From positions 1 through 13,292 of the forward strand of contig CAYMAT010000038.1 of assembly GCA_964388495.1 (NCBI GenBank): a stretch of DNA of 13,292 nt, in the 5' to 3' direction. This stretch comes from CAYMAT01 sp964388495. Lineage in GTDB: Bacteria; Patescibacteriota; Gracilibacteria; Peribacterales; Peribacteraceae. The notes under the pieces were generated by a model. That model was not told the origin of the DNA. It saw nothing but the letters and a program-made list of their open reading frames with translations, and did not search any database. A program made the translations under genes and the position numbers. Every line of letters starts with the position of its first letter. Position 1 is the first letter of the stretch. Shown here piece by piece: positions 1-5,769 of the stretch.

Positions 1-130
1 CCGCGACCAGTACGAGATGCGCACGCACCGCCGCCTGATCGACCTGACGGAAACCACCTTCAAGACGGTGGAAAGCCTCCAGAGCTTGAGTCTCCCGTCC
101 GGAGTCGATATCGAGATTAAAATGGGGTAA
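1..130 (+). CDS. rpsJ: 30S ribosomal protein uS10, C-terminal 42 residues (partial)
   Basis: The reading frame is open from the left edge (codons from base 2) to a TAA at 128-130. The visible 42 residues begin RDQYEMRTHRRLIDL and end LPSGVDIEIKMG, which matches the conserved C-terminus of uS10 (E. coli has a similar RDQYEIRTHLRLVDI and a GVD-x-x-I end). uS10 is a 30S head protein and doubles as NusE, the partner of NusB in antitermination; nusB lies only about 1 kb away on the other strand. The start is outside the window. No rplC follows. Instead the gene is closed by a hairpin and meets the convergent rnc, so here rpsJ ends its transcription unit rather than opening an S10 operon. Confidence 0.9.
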   Translation, partial: RDQYEMRTHRRLIDLTETTFKTVESLQSLSLPSGVDIEIKMG

Positions 131-213
131 GAGGACGTTACCGATGTGACCAACGTAACCGACGTTTCCGAGGTGGACCTCGGTTTCTTCGGTGACTTCG
201 GACACCTCGGTCA
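131..213. terminator. Inverted repeat of 9-bp words between convergent rpsJ and rnc
   Basis: From 140 to 175 the plus strand carries four degenerate 9-mers close to ACCGACGTG. From 176 to 211 it carries four that are the reverse complement of the same word (NACNTCGGT type). The centre is a perfect CCGAGG (168-173), loop TGGA, CCTCGG (178-183). The arms are imperfect but in register, so a long hairpin can form on either strand. Its place between two convergent stop codons fits a bidirectional terminator, although no run of T follows the stem. The right arm overlaps the rnc stop codon. Confidence 0.55.
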
Positions 214-903
214 CCTCCAGCCTTTGGCCTTCAGCGCCGCCCGCGCCGCCGCCTGTTCCGCCCTCTGCTTTGAGCTCCCGGACCCCTGGGCGATTTTTTC
301 GTCGTTGATGAAGACCGCACACGTGAACATCTTGTCATGATCGGGGCCTGCCTCCTCCACCAGATCGTAATGCGGGGTGACATTGTACTTCTCCTGCACG
401 ATCTCCTGGAACATGCTCTTGTCGTCCCTGTGCTTGCCCTGGCGCAGGATTGCCTGCAGATGCTTGAGGATGTTCTCCTCGCAGAAACGCTTGGCCACAT
501 CGTATCCTTTGTCCAGGTAAATGGCGCCAATGAGGGCTTCCAGCGCGTTTGCCAGCGTATTGGTCTTTCCACGGCCCCCGCTGGCCTCCTCGCCTTTGCT
601 CATGGAAAGGTACTGGCCCAGACCGATATCCTCGGCAATCACCGCCAGATGATCACCCTGAACCAGTGCCGAACGCCAGGCGGTCAATTCACCCTCCGGC
701 TTGTCCGTGAGGTGGAACAGGTACTCCGTGGCCGCCAGCTCCAGCACCGCATCGCCCAAAAACTCCAGACGCTCGTTGTTGCCGTAGGTCGCGCTCTCGC
801 GCGCGGCGGAACGGTGAATGAGGGCCTGACGCAAGAAATCCTTTTTCTTGAACGTCACGCCAATGGCCTTCTCAAGCTGATCGAGGGGGGCGGGGACTGG
901 CAT
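211..903 (-). CDS. rnc: Ribonuclease III
   Basis: This 230-residue protein has the two domains of bacterial RNase III, which cuts double-stranded RNA in rRNA maturation and mRNA turnover (E. coli Rnc is 226 residues). The nuclease domain carries the signature NERLEFLGD at 43-51, with E47 and D51 as metal ligands, and LEALIGAIYLDKG at 121-133 with E122. The residue aligned to E. coli Asp114 is Asn119; other bacterial lineages appear to carry Asn here too. The dsRNA-binding domain spans about 161-230 and ends with the helix SSKQRAEQAAARAAL. The start is ATG at 903. A TACACT box (911-916 on the plus strand) lies 7 nt upstream with a TTAACC -35 at 17 bp spacing, so an own, probably leaderless, promoter is likely in addition to read-through from nusB. 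Confidence 0.95.
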   Translation of the reverse strand: MPVPAPLDQLEKAIGVTFKKKDFLRQALIHRSAARESATYGNNERLEFLGDAVLELAATEYLFHLTDKPEGELTAWRSALVQGDHLAVIAEDIGLGQYLSMSKGEEASGGRGKTNTLANALEALIGAIYLDKGYDVAKRFCEENILKHLQAILRQGKHRDDKSMFQEIVQEKYNVTPHYDLVEEAGPDHDKMFTCAVFINDEKIAQGSGSSKQRAEQAAARAALKAKGWR

Positions 904-910
904 TGGAGTT

Positions 911-939
911 AGTGTAACGAAAGTCAGTTCATTGGTTAA
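911..939 (-). promoter_or_regulatory. Probable promoter of rnc
   Basis: Read on the minus strand, TTAACC (934-939) and TACACT (911-916) are separated by 17 bp. The -10 ends 7 nt before the rnc ATG, so the predicted RNA would start at or next to the start codon. No Shine-Dalgarno sequence is seen. Confidence 0.45.
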
Positions 940-991
940 TTGGTTATTAGTTTTTAGTTAAAACCAATAACAAGTAACTAAAAACCAGCAA
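940..991. repeat. AT-rich inverted repeat between nusB and rnc
   Basis: The left arm 940-960 and right arm 975-991 share a perfect 11-bp stem (GTTTTTAGTTA with TAACTAAAAAC), extended by imperfect pairs, around a 14-nt loop. It lies directly after the nusB stop codon and before the rnc promoter. It may act as a partial terminator, mRNA stabiliser or RNase III processing site; the sequence does not decide among these. Confidence 0.5.
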
Positions 992-992
992 C

Positions 993-1397
993 TTACTTGG
1001 CATGGGCAATCGCATTCAGCACCCCATTCACGAACTTCGCCCCCTCCTCGCTGCCGTATTCCTTGGCCACCTCAATCGCCTCGTTCATGACCACGGCGGG
1101 CGGGGCGTCTTTGGGACGGTAGAGAAGCTCGTAGGCGCCCACAAGGAGCACGCAGCGCGAAATGGGGTCCATGCGGTCCAGAGGCCATTGCGGGGCGCGA
1201 TTCTGGACTTCCTGCTGGAGCTCCTGACGCTTGCCCAAAACGCCTTCCAGAACCTCCTGGGCAAACGGGATATCCACCTCGCCCAACTCCTGGATATTGA
1301 GACCCAGGGCCTTGGCGGCGTCCGCACCGGAGTGCTTCTCCAACTCAAAAAGCACTTGCATGACGGCGATACGCGAGAGGTGACGGCGGCGGGCCAT
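993..1397 (-). CDS. nusB: Transcription antitermination factor NusB
   Basis: The 134-residue all-helical protein begins MARRRHLSRIAVMQVLFE, the family's Arg-rich first helix that contacts boxA RNA. It ends with the hallmark VVMNEAIEVAKEYGSEEG (102-119) followed by KFVNGVLNAI. NusB pairs with uS10 (NusE) on boxA RNA to keep RNA polymerase processive through rRNA operons. The length is normal for the family. The gene sits between rpmF and rnc in the same direction, with inverted repeats in both gaps. No clear Shine-Dalgarno sequence precedes the ATG at 1397. The minus-strand order rpmF, nusB, rnc groups ribosome-biogenesis functions. Confidence 0.93.
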   Translation of the reverse strand: MARRRHLSRIAVMQVLFELEKHSGADAAKALGLNIQELGEVDIPFAQEVLEGVLGKRQELQQEVQNRAPQWPLDRMDPISRCVLLVGAYELLYRPKDAPPAVVMNEAIEVAKEYGSEEGAKFVNGVLNAIAHAK

Positions 1398-1404
1398 AGA
1401 GAGC

Positions 1405-1474
1405 GGTCAGCAATGAGCGAACAGCGATCAGATAAAGAGCCAACCAACGATCGCTGAACGCTGGTGGCTGAACC
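1405..1474. repeat. Long imperfect inverted repeat between rpmF and nusB
   Basis: The arms 1405-1429 and 1449-1474 pair over about 25 nt: GATCGCTG with CAGCGATC exactly, then mostly matched words containing GCTGA. The loop is about 19 nt. The right arm ends one base before the rpmF stop codon. It resembles the other gaps in being built of short repeated words rather than a GC stem plus T-tract. Confidence 0.5.
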
Positions 1475-1475
1475 C

Positions 1476-1661
1476 TTACGCTTTCACGCGCGTGATCTTC
1501 TCCAGAGCCTTACCGGTCTTGTCCTTGGTGGGAACGGGGCCGGCATACGGAGAATTCTGAAGACCGACCAGACGGCGGACTTCCTTTTGGAGGAAGATGC
1601 TGTGTTGCGTGCGGCCGTGGGACTTCGCTTTGCGCTTTTTTGGGGTAGGTCTCTTACCCAT
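1476..1661 (-). CDS. rpmF: Probable ribosomal protein bL32, divergent form without zinc ribbon
   Basis: This is a 61-residue, strongly basic protein. Its N-terminus (MGKRPTPKKRKAKSHGR) resembles the PKRKTSKSR start of bL32, a small 50S protein. The usual second half with four zinc-binding cysteines is absent: there is no Cys in the protein, and the C-terminus instead reads PVPTKDKTGKALEKITRVKA. The assignment leans on the N-terminal motif and on position, since rpmF commonly precedes nusB and rnc in CPR genomes. An alternative is an unrelated small basic ribosome-associated protein. A TACAAT lies 3 nt before the ATG, too close for an ordinary leader, so I do not call it as a promoter. Confidence 0.65.
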   Translation of the reverse strand: MGKRPTPKKRKAKSHGRTQHSIFLQKEVRRLVGLQNSPYAGPVPTKDKTGKALEKITRVKA

Positions 1662-1716
1662 AAGATTGTAGAAAGAAGAGCCCTAGGGTACAGGATCGCG
1701 GGGCCCAAGAAAAGGG

Positions 1717-2412
1717 TTAATTTCGGCGTCCGGAAGCGGAAACCATGAACCTCAGCACGTAGAGGAACAGGTTAAAGATGTCCAAATACAGGTTTAAGGC
1801 CAAAAGAAGGGGGTGGACGCCCGCATATCCCCGCATGCGCAGCTTTTGCAGGTCAAAGGCCGTGAAGAGCGCAAACACCACAATACCCGCACCGGAAATG
1901 AGCATTTCCACCGCGCCTGTCCGGAGAGCCGGTACAAAAACCTGGAAGACACCCAGGAAGAGCAGGCCGATGACGCTGATGAGGAGCGCGCGCATGGCGG
2001 CCGGACCCATGTCCCACCCTGTGGCCTTTGGCAGAAACGCCGCGGCCAACGTCATGCATGCGGTGGCCCCCAGGGCGTTGAGCAGGATGGCGCCGCCGTT
2101 GGCGTAGCCCACCAATACCGAGAGGATGTACGGTGTGACGGTGACGCCGGAAATGAGCGGAAAGAGGACGTAAAGGATGAGATTGAGCGGCGAGCGGTTG
2201 ACCCAGAAACGCGAGGTGAAGATGAGCACCAGTTCGGCCAGAAGAAGGACCATGCTGACGCCGGTGGTGAGCAGGATCCAGGCGTACTGGATGCCCAGAT
2301 AGACACCCAAGACCGTGAGGGCCAGGGCCAGGGCAAAGAATCCGTAGACCCTGGATTCCAGAGTGGAATCGAGGGTGATGGGAGCGCTTCTGTCAGGGGA
2401 AAAAGTAGGCAT
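1717..2412 (-). CDS. Bax inhibitor-1 (BI-1/YccA/TMBIM) family membrane protein
   Basis: The 231-residue protein is almost entirely hydrophobic, with seven predicted transmembrane segments after a short polar N-terminus (to about residue 20). The C-terminus carries the family signature NLYLDIFNLFLYVLRF, and an Asp-containing segment (TAFDLQKLR) precedes it, as in members where acidic residues form a pH sensor or cation path. Bacterial relatives are inner-membrane proteins such as E. coli YccA (an FtsH modulator) and B. subtilis YetJ (a calcium leak channel); which role applies here cannot be told. ATG is at 2412. A TATACT box (2420-2425) lies 7 nt upstream, which suggests a leaderless mRNA. 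The 55-bp gap to rpmF allows co-transcription. Confidence 0.88.
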   Translation of the reverse strand: MPTFSPDRSAPITLDSTLESRVYGFFALALALTVLGVYLGIQYAWILLTTGVSMVLLLAELVLIFTSRFWVNRSPLNLILYVLFPLISGVTVTPYILSVLVGYANGGAILLNALGATACMTLAAAFLPKATGWDMGPAAMRALLISVIGLLFLGVFQVFVPALRTGAVEMLISGAGIVVFALFTAFDLQKLRMRGYAGVHPLLLALNLYLDIFNLFLYVLRFMVSASGRRN

Positions 2413-2464
2413 ACCGGGGAGTATACACCTCTGGAGATTGGGGTTTCCTTAAAAGGCGTTTTTC

Positions 2465-2473
2465 TGCTATAAT
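2465..2473 (+). promoter_or_regulatory. Extended -10 promoter of the VirB2-like gene pair
   Basis: TGCTATAAT is a perfect TATAAT hexamer with the extended-10 TGn element, in the context GTTTTTCTGC. No good -35 is visible. It precedes the GTG at 2496 by 22 nt. Almost the same string (GTTTTTCTGCTACAAT) precedes the phosphorylase gene on the other strand. Confidence 0.65.
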
Positions 2474-2495
2474 AAGAGGATTTCTCCGTACCTCC

Positions 2496-3329
2496 GTGAG
2501 CCCGTTGATCGACTTTTTCCTCCGGCTGCTTGTCCCCCACGCGCACGCGCTGGAGATAGGACAGGAATCGATGACGATGCTGTGCAATGTCCTCCCCTGC
2601 GGCCCCATGGGCGGAGGGGCCGCCGGACTCAATGCGTACGTGGCCAGCACTGTCGTGGTGGCGCTGGAGATAGCGATTGCGGCGGTAGCCGTGGTGGCGC
2701 TGCTCATCAGCACGTTCAAGATGGTGATGTTCGCGCACGAGGAAGGCGCGGTGAAGGACGCAAGGATGTCCTTTGTGTACGTAATCGTGGGTCTGGTCAT
2801 TACCGCGCTCACGCAATGGATTGTGAACGCCTTTGCGCCGGACCAGGTGGGGAGCGCACTGGTGGACAGGCCGCTGGTGGAATCGGCGGTGGGGAACGTG
2901 ATCACGTACATCCGCCTGGCCATCAGCATCGCCCTCATGATCAACATCGTGGTGCAGGGATTCCGCGTGCTGGTATCCCAGGGTGAACAGGACCAGCTGG
3001 AAAAAGCGCGCAAGCGTTTGATCGGCGGATTTGTGGGTGCCGCAGCCATCATGCTGGCCAATGCGGTGGTGGTGGCCATTGTGCCGGACCTGGGCGGCGG
3101 TGCCACCAGCGCGGCGCTGCAAATCGCCGGCGTGGCCAACTACATCGTGACCATCCTGGGTTTCCTGGCGGTGCTGGGAGTGATCATTGCGGGCGTGCTG
3201 CTGATGCTGTCCGCGGACGAGGGCCTCAAGGACAAGGCCAAGACCATCATCAAGACGTGCATTGTGGCCATCATCGTCGTGATCGTCTCCTACGCCCTGG
3301 TCACGGCCTTCATCCTCTTCAATCCATGA
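2496..3329 (+). CDS. Triple-module VirB2/TrbC-like membrane protein, copy 1
   Basis: The 277-residue protein has a probable signal peptide ending after HAHA (residue 18), then two cysteines (C30, C35) followed by GPM. Three repeats follow, each a pair of membrane segments joined by a short charged linker. The segments lie at about 50-72/92-113, 138-158/175-197 and 216-238/250-275. The linkers include HEEGAVKDAR, SQGEQDQLEKARKR and SADEGLKDKAK. The two-helix hairpin with a charged turn resembles VirB2/TrbC pilin-like proteins common in CPR genomes, but here three are fused. The start is GTG at 2496; a TTG three codons later is possible. It is translationally coupled to the next gene. Function is unknown; an envelope or secretion-channel component is inferred only. 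Confidence 0.75.
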   Translation: MSPLIDFFLRLLVPHAHALEIGQESMTMLCNVLPCGPMGGGAAGLNAYVASTVVVALEIAIAAVAVVALLISTFKMVMFAHEEGAVKDARMSFVYVIVGLVITALTQWIVNAFAPDQVGSALVDRPLVESAVGNVITYIRLAISIALMINIVVQGFRVLVSQGEQDQLEKARKRLIGGFVGAAAIMLANAVVVAIVPDLGGGATSAALQIAGVANYIVTILGFLAVLGVIIAGVLLMLSADEGLKDKAKTIIKTCIVAIIVVIVSYALVTAFILFNP

Positions 3330-4153
3330 CGCACCTGCTCCTGTCATTCCTGGTCCCCACGGCTCTGGCCAATGACGGCATCCTGATGGGAACCGTGGCG
3401 TCCGTCAGCGCCGGATTCAGCGACTGCCCGGGCAGCTGCACGCCCATGGACGTGGCCCTGCATGTTCTGTACATCTTCCGCCCCATGCTGGCGATCGTCG
3501 CCGTACTGGTCATCACCATCACGGGCGTGCGCATGATCACCTCCCAGGAGGACGACAGCTTGGACAGGCTCAAAACGGTGATGACCGGAACCATTTCCGG
3601 ATTGGTGATGGCCTACCTGATCCCCCCGTTCATCGCCGCGTTTTACGGAAACGCGGGCGAGGTGGCGCAGGGAGGCGCCGCGGTAGGCGTGGCCGTCCTG
3701 GAAAGCGAGATCGTGGGCCTCCTCAACTGGGCGCTGACACTGGCAGCGGTTCTTGCCCTGCTCGTCATCATCCTCACCGCCGCCAAAGCCGTCGCCAAAT
3801 ACAACAGTGACGACGGCGTGGCCAACATGCGCAAAACCGTCTACAGCGTCCTGGCGGGCCTGGTGATCCTGTCGCTCAAATACACGCTTTCGTACATTTT
3901 TGTAGCAAGCACCCAAAACCCCGTGCCGCTGCTCTTCGCCCTGCTCACCTACGTCAGCTACATCCTGGGATTCCTGGGACTGGCGGCCGTGATTGTGGTT
4001 ATCTACGCGGGCTTCCTGTGCCTGTTCAGCTTTGGGAAGGAAGACGCGTATGCCAAGGCCAAAGGCATCCTGGGCCGCGCCGTGGTGGGGGCCATGGTCC
4101 TCCTGGTCAGCCTGGCCATCATCCGGTTTGTGGTGATGCCGTTCTTCGGATAA
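3326..4153 (+). CDS. Triple-module VirB2/TrbC-like membrane protein, copy 2
   Basis: The 275-residue protein starts at the ATG in an ATGA overlap with the stop of the previous gene, so the two are probably made together. A longer in-frame start at 3257 lies inside the upstream coding region and is rejected. The signal peptide (LLLSFLVPTALA, cut after residue 15) closely resembles that of copy 1. Two cysteines (C34, C38) followed by TPM match the Cys...Cys-x-PM element there. The three two-helix modules lie at about 49-69/84-105, 131-152/170-193 and 208-234/249-271, with linkers SQEDDSLDRLK, YNSDDGVANMRK and GKEDAYAKAKG. The near-equal length and shared architecture point to an old gene duplication. 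The partner and substrate are unknown. Confidence 0.75.
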   Translation: MTHLLLSFLVPTALANDGILMGTVASVSAGFSDCPGSCTPMDVALHVLYIFRPMLAIVAVLVITITGVRMITSQEDDSLDRLKTVMTGTISGLVMAYLIPPFIAAFYGNAGEVAQGGAAVGVAVLESEIVGLLNWALTLAAVLALLVIILTAAKAVAKYNSDDGVANMRKTVYSVLAGLVILSLKYTLSYIFVASTQNPVPLLFALLTYVSYILGFLGLAAVIVVIYAGFLCLFSFGKEDAYAKAKGILGRAVVGAMVLLVSLAIIRFVVMPFFG

Positions 4154-4154
4154 G

Positions 4155-4234
4155 AGGTGAGTGGTTAGAGGTTAGTGGTTAGAGGTTAGTTTTACCTTTC
4201 CCCGCTCGTCACTAACTTCTAACCTCTAATTTCT
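4155..4234. terminator. Inverted repeat of GGTTAGAG/GGTTAGT words between convergent genes
   Basis: The left arm 4167-4190 and right arm 4211-4234 pair at 20 of 24 positions. Both arms consist of direct repeats of a 7-8 nt word (GGTTAGAG, GGTTAGTG). The hairpin lies between the stop of the second VirB2-like gene (4153) and the stop of folP (4219). The right arm extends into the folP coding region and encodes the last residues EIRG plus stop. The convergent setting suggests bidirectional termination, without a T-tract. Confidence 0.55.
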
Positions 4235-5034
4235 CGTACAGCCTGTGCAATTTCACACGCCCGTCGAACCTCCAGCACATCGTGGGTGCGGATGTAGGAT
4301 GCGCCGTTGAGGATCGCGATTACCGATGCGGCGATGGTGCCGGGCAACCGGTCCGCAGGCGGCAGTTTTTCCCCGCCCGCCAGGAAGGACTTGCGCGAGG
4401 GGCTGACGTACACGGGGAAACCGAGATCGCGGAAATGATCGAGTTTGGCAAGAATCCGGAGCGAGTAGGCGGGATCGGTTCCGATAAAGAAGCCCAGACC
4501 CGGATCCACGATGATCTTTTCCTTTCGCACGCCGGCGGCAAGGGCCGCTGCCGCGCGTTCTTGGAGAAAAGCGAACACCGTCCCCACTACGTCGTCGTAT
4601 GTTTTTTCCGCAATGAGCGTGGGAGGTACGTCCTTGCTGTACATGAGGACGAAGTCCGCCGAGGACCCCGCAAGCACGCCGAACATGCCCGGATCTTTCC
4701 GCCCCGCAGACACGTCATTGATCATGCCGGCACCCGCGGCAATCGCATCCGAGGCGACGGCGGAACGCATGGTATCCGCGCTGAGCAGCGCATCCGGAAA
4801 CTCCCTGTGCAGGGCCTGGACCAGGGGAATCACCCTGCGACGCTCTTCATCCGCGGATATCTCCTCTGCGTTGAGCGACGACTGCCCGCCGATGTCGATG
4901 ATATCCGCGCCGTCCCTGAGGAGCTTCTCCGCCTGACGCAGCGCATCATCAAACGCCGCAAACTTTCCCCCGTCGTAAAACGAGTTCTGCGTGACGTTGA
5001 GGATGCCGACAATATGGAAAGGCTTCATACCCAT
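4219..5034 (-). CDS. folP: Dihydropteroate synthase (divergent)
   Basis: The 271-residue TIM-barrel protein is of the DHPS family, which joins p-aminobenzoate to hydroxymethyl-dihydropterin pyrophosphate in folate synthesis. Family motifs appear in order: GILNVTQNSFYDGG (10-23), ADIIDIGGQSS (43-53), SADT with D87, INDVSA with N106, IIVDPGLGF with D177, SPSRKSF with K215 and IRTHDV with R249/H251. The conserved STRPGA loop is replaced by SSLNAEE, so the Thr and Arg that contact the pyrophosphate and pABA are missing. MHMxG is replaced by MYSKD. Two starts are possible: ATG at 5034 is 3 nt from the GGAGG at 5038-5042, while ATG at 5028 is 9 nt from it and better placed. No other folate gene is in the window, so the true substrate is uncertain. 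Confidence 0.85.
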   Translation of the reverse strand: MGMKPFHIVGILNVTQNSFYDGGKFAAFDDALRQAEKLLRDGADIIDIGGQSSLNAEEISADEERRRVIPLVQALHREFPDALLSADTMRSAVASDAIAAGAGMINDVSAGRKDPGMFGVLAGSSADFVLMYSKDVPPTLIAEKTYDDVVGTVFAFLQERAAAALAAGVRKEKIIVDPGLGFFIGTDPAYSLRILAKLDHFRDLGFPVYVSPSRKSFLAGGEKLPPADRLPGTIAASVIAILNGASYIRTHDVLEVRRACEIAQAVREIRG

Positions 5035-5042
5035 GGTCCTCC

Positions 5043-5083
5043 ACTATCAACTTTCAGTAATCAGTTATCAACTGAAAACTGAC
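5043..5083. repeat. Inverted repeat upstream of folP
   Basis: TTTCAGT (5052-5058) and ACTGAAA (5071-5077) form a perfect 7-bp stem extended by imperfect pairs. An alternative inner stem pairs CAGTT with AACTG. The words (ATCAACT, ATCAGTT) recall the heptamer-type short tandem repeats known from cyanobacteria. It lies in the 58-bp gap between the Cys-rich gene and folP, just ahead of the folP Shine-Dalgarno sequence. Confidence 0.4.
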
Positions 5084-5092
5084 GGTTTGCCC

Positions 5093-5254
5093 TTATTTTT
5101 CCTCCTCATTTTCTTCTTCCTCTGCTTCTGCTTGCGCTATTTCGTCACAGAGGCAGCCGTCCTCCGCGCGGTCCGGACAATCGGCCGAGCAGATGAGACC
5201 TCCGCAATCCTCACAGACGCGGATTTGCCGGTGACAGGTCTGGCAGGTGTTCAT
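5093..5254 (-). CDS. Small Cys-rich, probably zinc-binding protein with acidic tail (53 aa)
   Basis: The ATG at 5254 overlaps the stop of the upstream EF-Tu-like gene as ATGA, a strong sign of translational coupling. The 53 residues carry eight cysteines and one histidine in paired spacing: C4-x2-C7-H8, C14-x2-C17, C22-x3-C26 and C34-x-C36. This fits one or two structural zinc sites. The last 11 residues are nearly all Glu (EAEEEENEEEK), and the charged tail could contact a basic partner; the EF-Tu-like neighbour has a very basic N-terminus. I do not recognise a named family. It is short and easily missed, but the ATGA overlap, Cys pattern and clean TAA support a real gene. folP follows after 58 bp. 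Confidence 0.7.
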   Translation of the reverse strand: MNTCQTCHRQIRVCEDCGGLICSADCPDRAEDGCLCDEIAQAEAEEEENEEEK

Positions 5255-5634
5255 AGAGCGGGGGGAAAATGGAGAACGAGCATGCCGGGACGCACGGCGG
5301 TGTCCACCTTCAGTCCCACCTCTTCACCCGCACGCGCGCCGATCACGGGTTCGTGGCGGACATGGAGGGACGCGACGGTCTGCAAAAACGCCCCCGCCCC
5401 CTGGCCCATCTGGACCACCTGCCCCACGTGGACGGGCGCGGAGAGGCGGACCACCGCCACGCCGATGTGGTCGTAATAATGCGTCACCTGGCCGATGACC
5501 GGGGAAGTATTCGCCGCACCGCGAACCATCCCCTTCGTGACCTTCTTCTGGATCTTGCGTGCGAGTGTTTTTCTTCTGACGGGTTTTTTTGCGGGTACTT
5601 TCTTGAGCTTCCTGGCACGGGTGGAAACCGGCAT
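5251..5634 (-). CDS. EF-Tu domain-2-like beta-barrel protein with basic N-terminal tail
   Basis: Residues about 45-122 of this 127-residue protein form a single translation-factor-like beta-barrel. The key strings are PVIGQVTHYYDHIGVAVVRL (45-64), APVHVGQVV (66-74), FLQTVASLHVRHEPV (83-97) and GEEVGLKVDTAVRPGMLV (103-120). This is the pattern of short stand-alone 'translation elongation factor-like' proteins found in CPR bacteria and archaea, which lack a GTPase domain. Residues 1-35 are rich in Lys and Arg (KKVPAKKPVRRKTLARK) and could bind RNA or ribosomes. A shorter start at Met36 is possible. It heads a three-gene minus-strand operon with the Cys-rich protein and folP. The role is unknown. 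Confidence 0.72.
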   Translation of the reverse strand: MPVSTRARKLKKVPAKKPVRRKTLARKIQKKVTKGMVRGAANTSPVIGQVTHYYDHIGVAVVRLSAPVHVGQVVQMGQGAGAFLQTVASLHVRHEPVIGARAGEEVGLKVDTAVRPGMLVLHFPPAL

Positions 5635-5700
5635 GGAGAGGGGGGAAAGTAACTCCTCATGCTACCCGGGAGAGGAATGGATGCAAGGAAATAGCGAAAG

Positions 5701-5769
5701 AAGTTAGTGGTTAGAGGTTAGAGGTTAGTAATAAGAGAAACTAACCACTAACTTCTAATCTCTAACCAC
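5701..5769. terminator. Long inverted repeat of GGTTAG words after the phosphorylase gene
   Basis: The left arm 5707-5729 and right arm 5747-5769 match at 21 of 23 positions around a 17-nt loop, and each arm is a tandem array of GTTAGTG/GTTAGAG words. It starts directly after the glgP stop (5770-5772) and lies upstream of the EF-Tu-like gene in the same direction. It is the closest relative of the repeat at 4155-4234. A role in ending or protecting the glgP mRNA is likely; the duplex is long enough to be an RNase III substrate. Confidence 0.55.

Noticed and set aside
146..340. 64-codon plus-strand frame after rpsJ
   Set aside because: It translates the 9-bp hairpin and then the antisense of rnc.
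2052..3347. 431-codon open frame on the minus strand
   Set aside because: It spans two real genes on different strands, is rich in His/Gln/Arg as antisense of GC-rich DNA often is, and matches no family. It is a shadow of the BI-1 and VirB2-like genes.
4155..5769. CRISPR array suggested by repeated GGTTAG words
   Set aside because: The words are 7-8 nt, contiguous and face each other as inverted arms. There are no 25-40 nt repeats with unique spacers and no cas genes.
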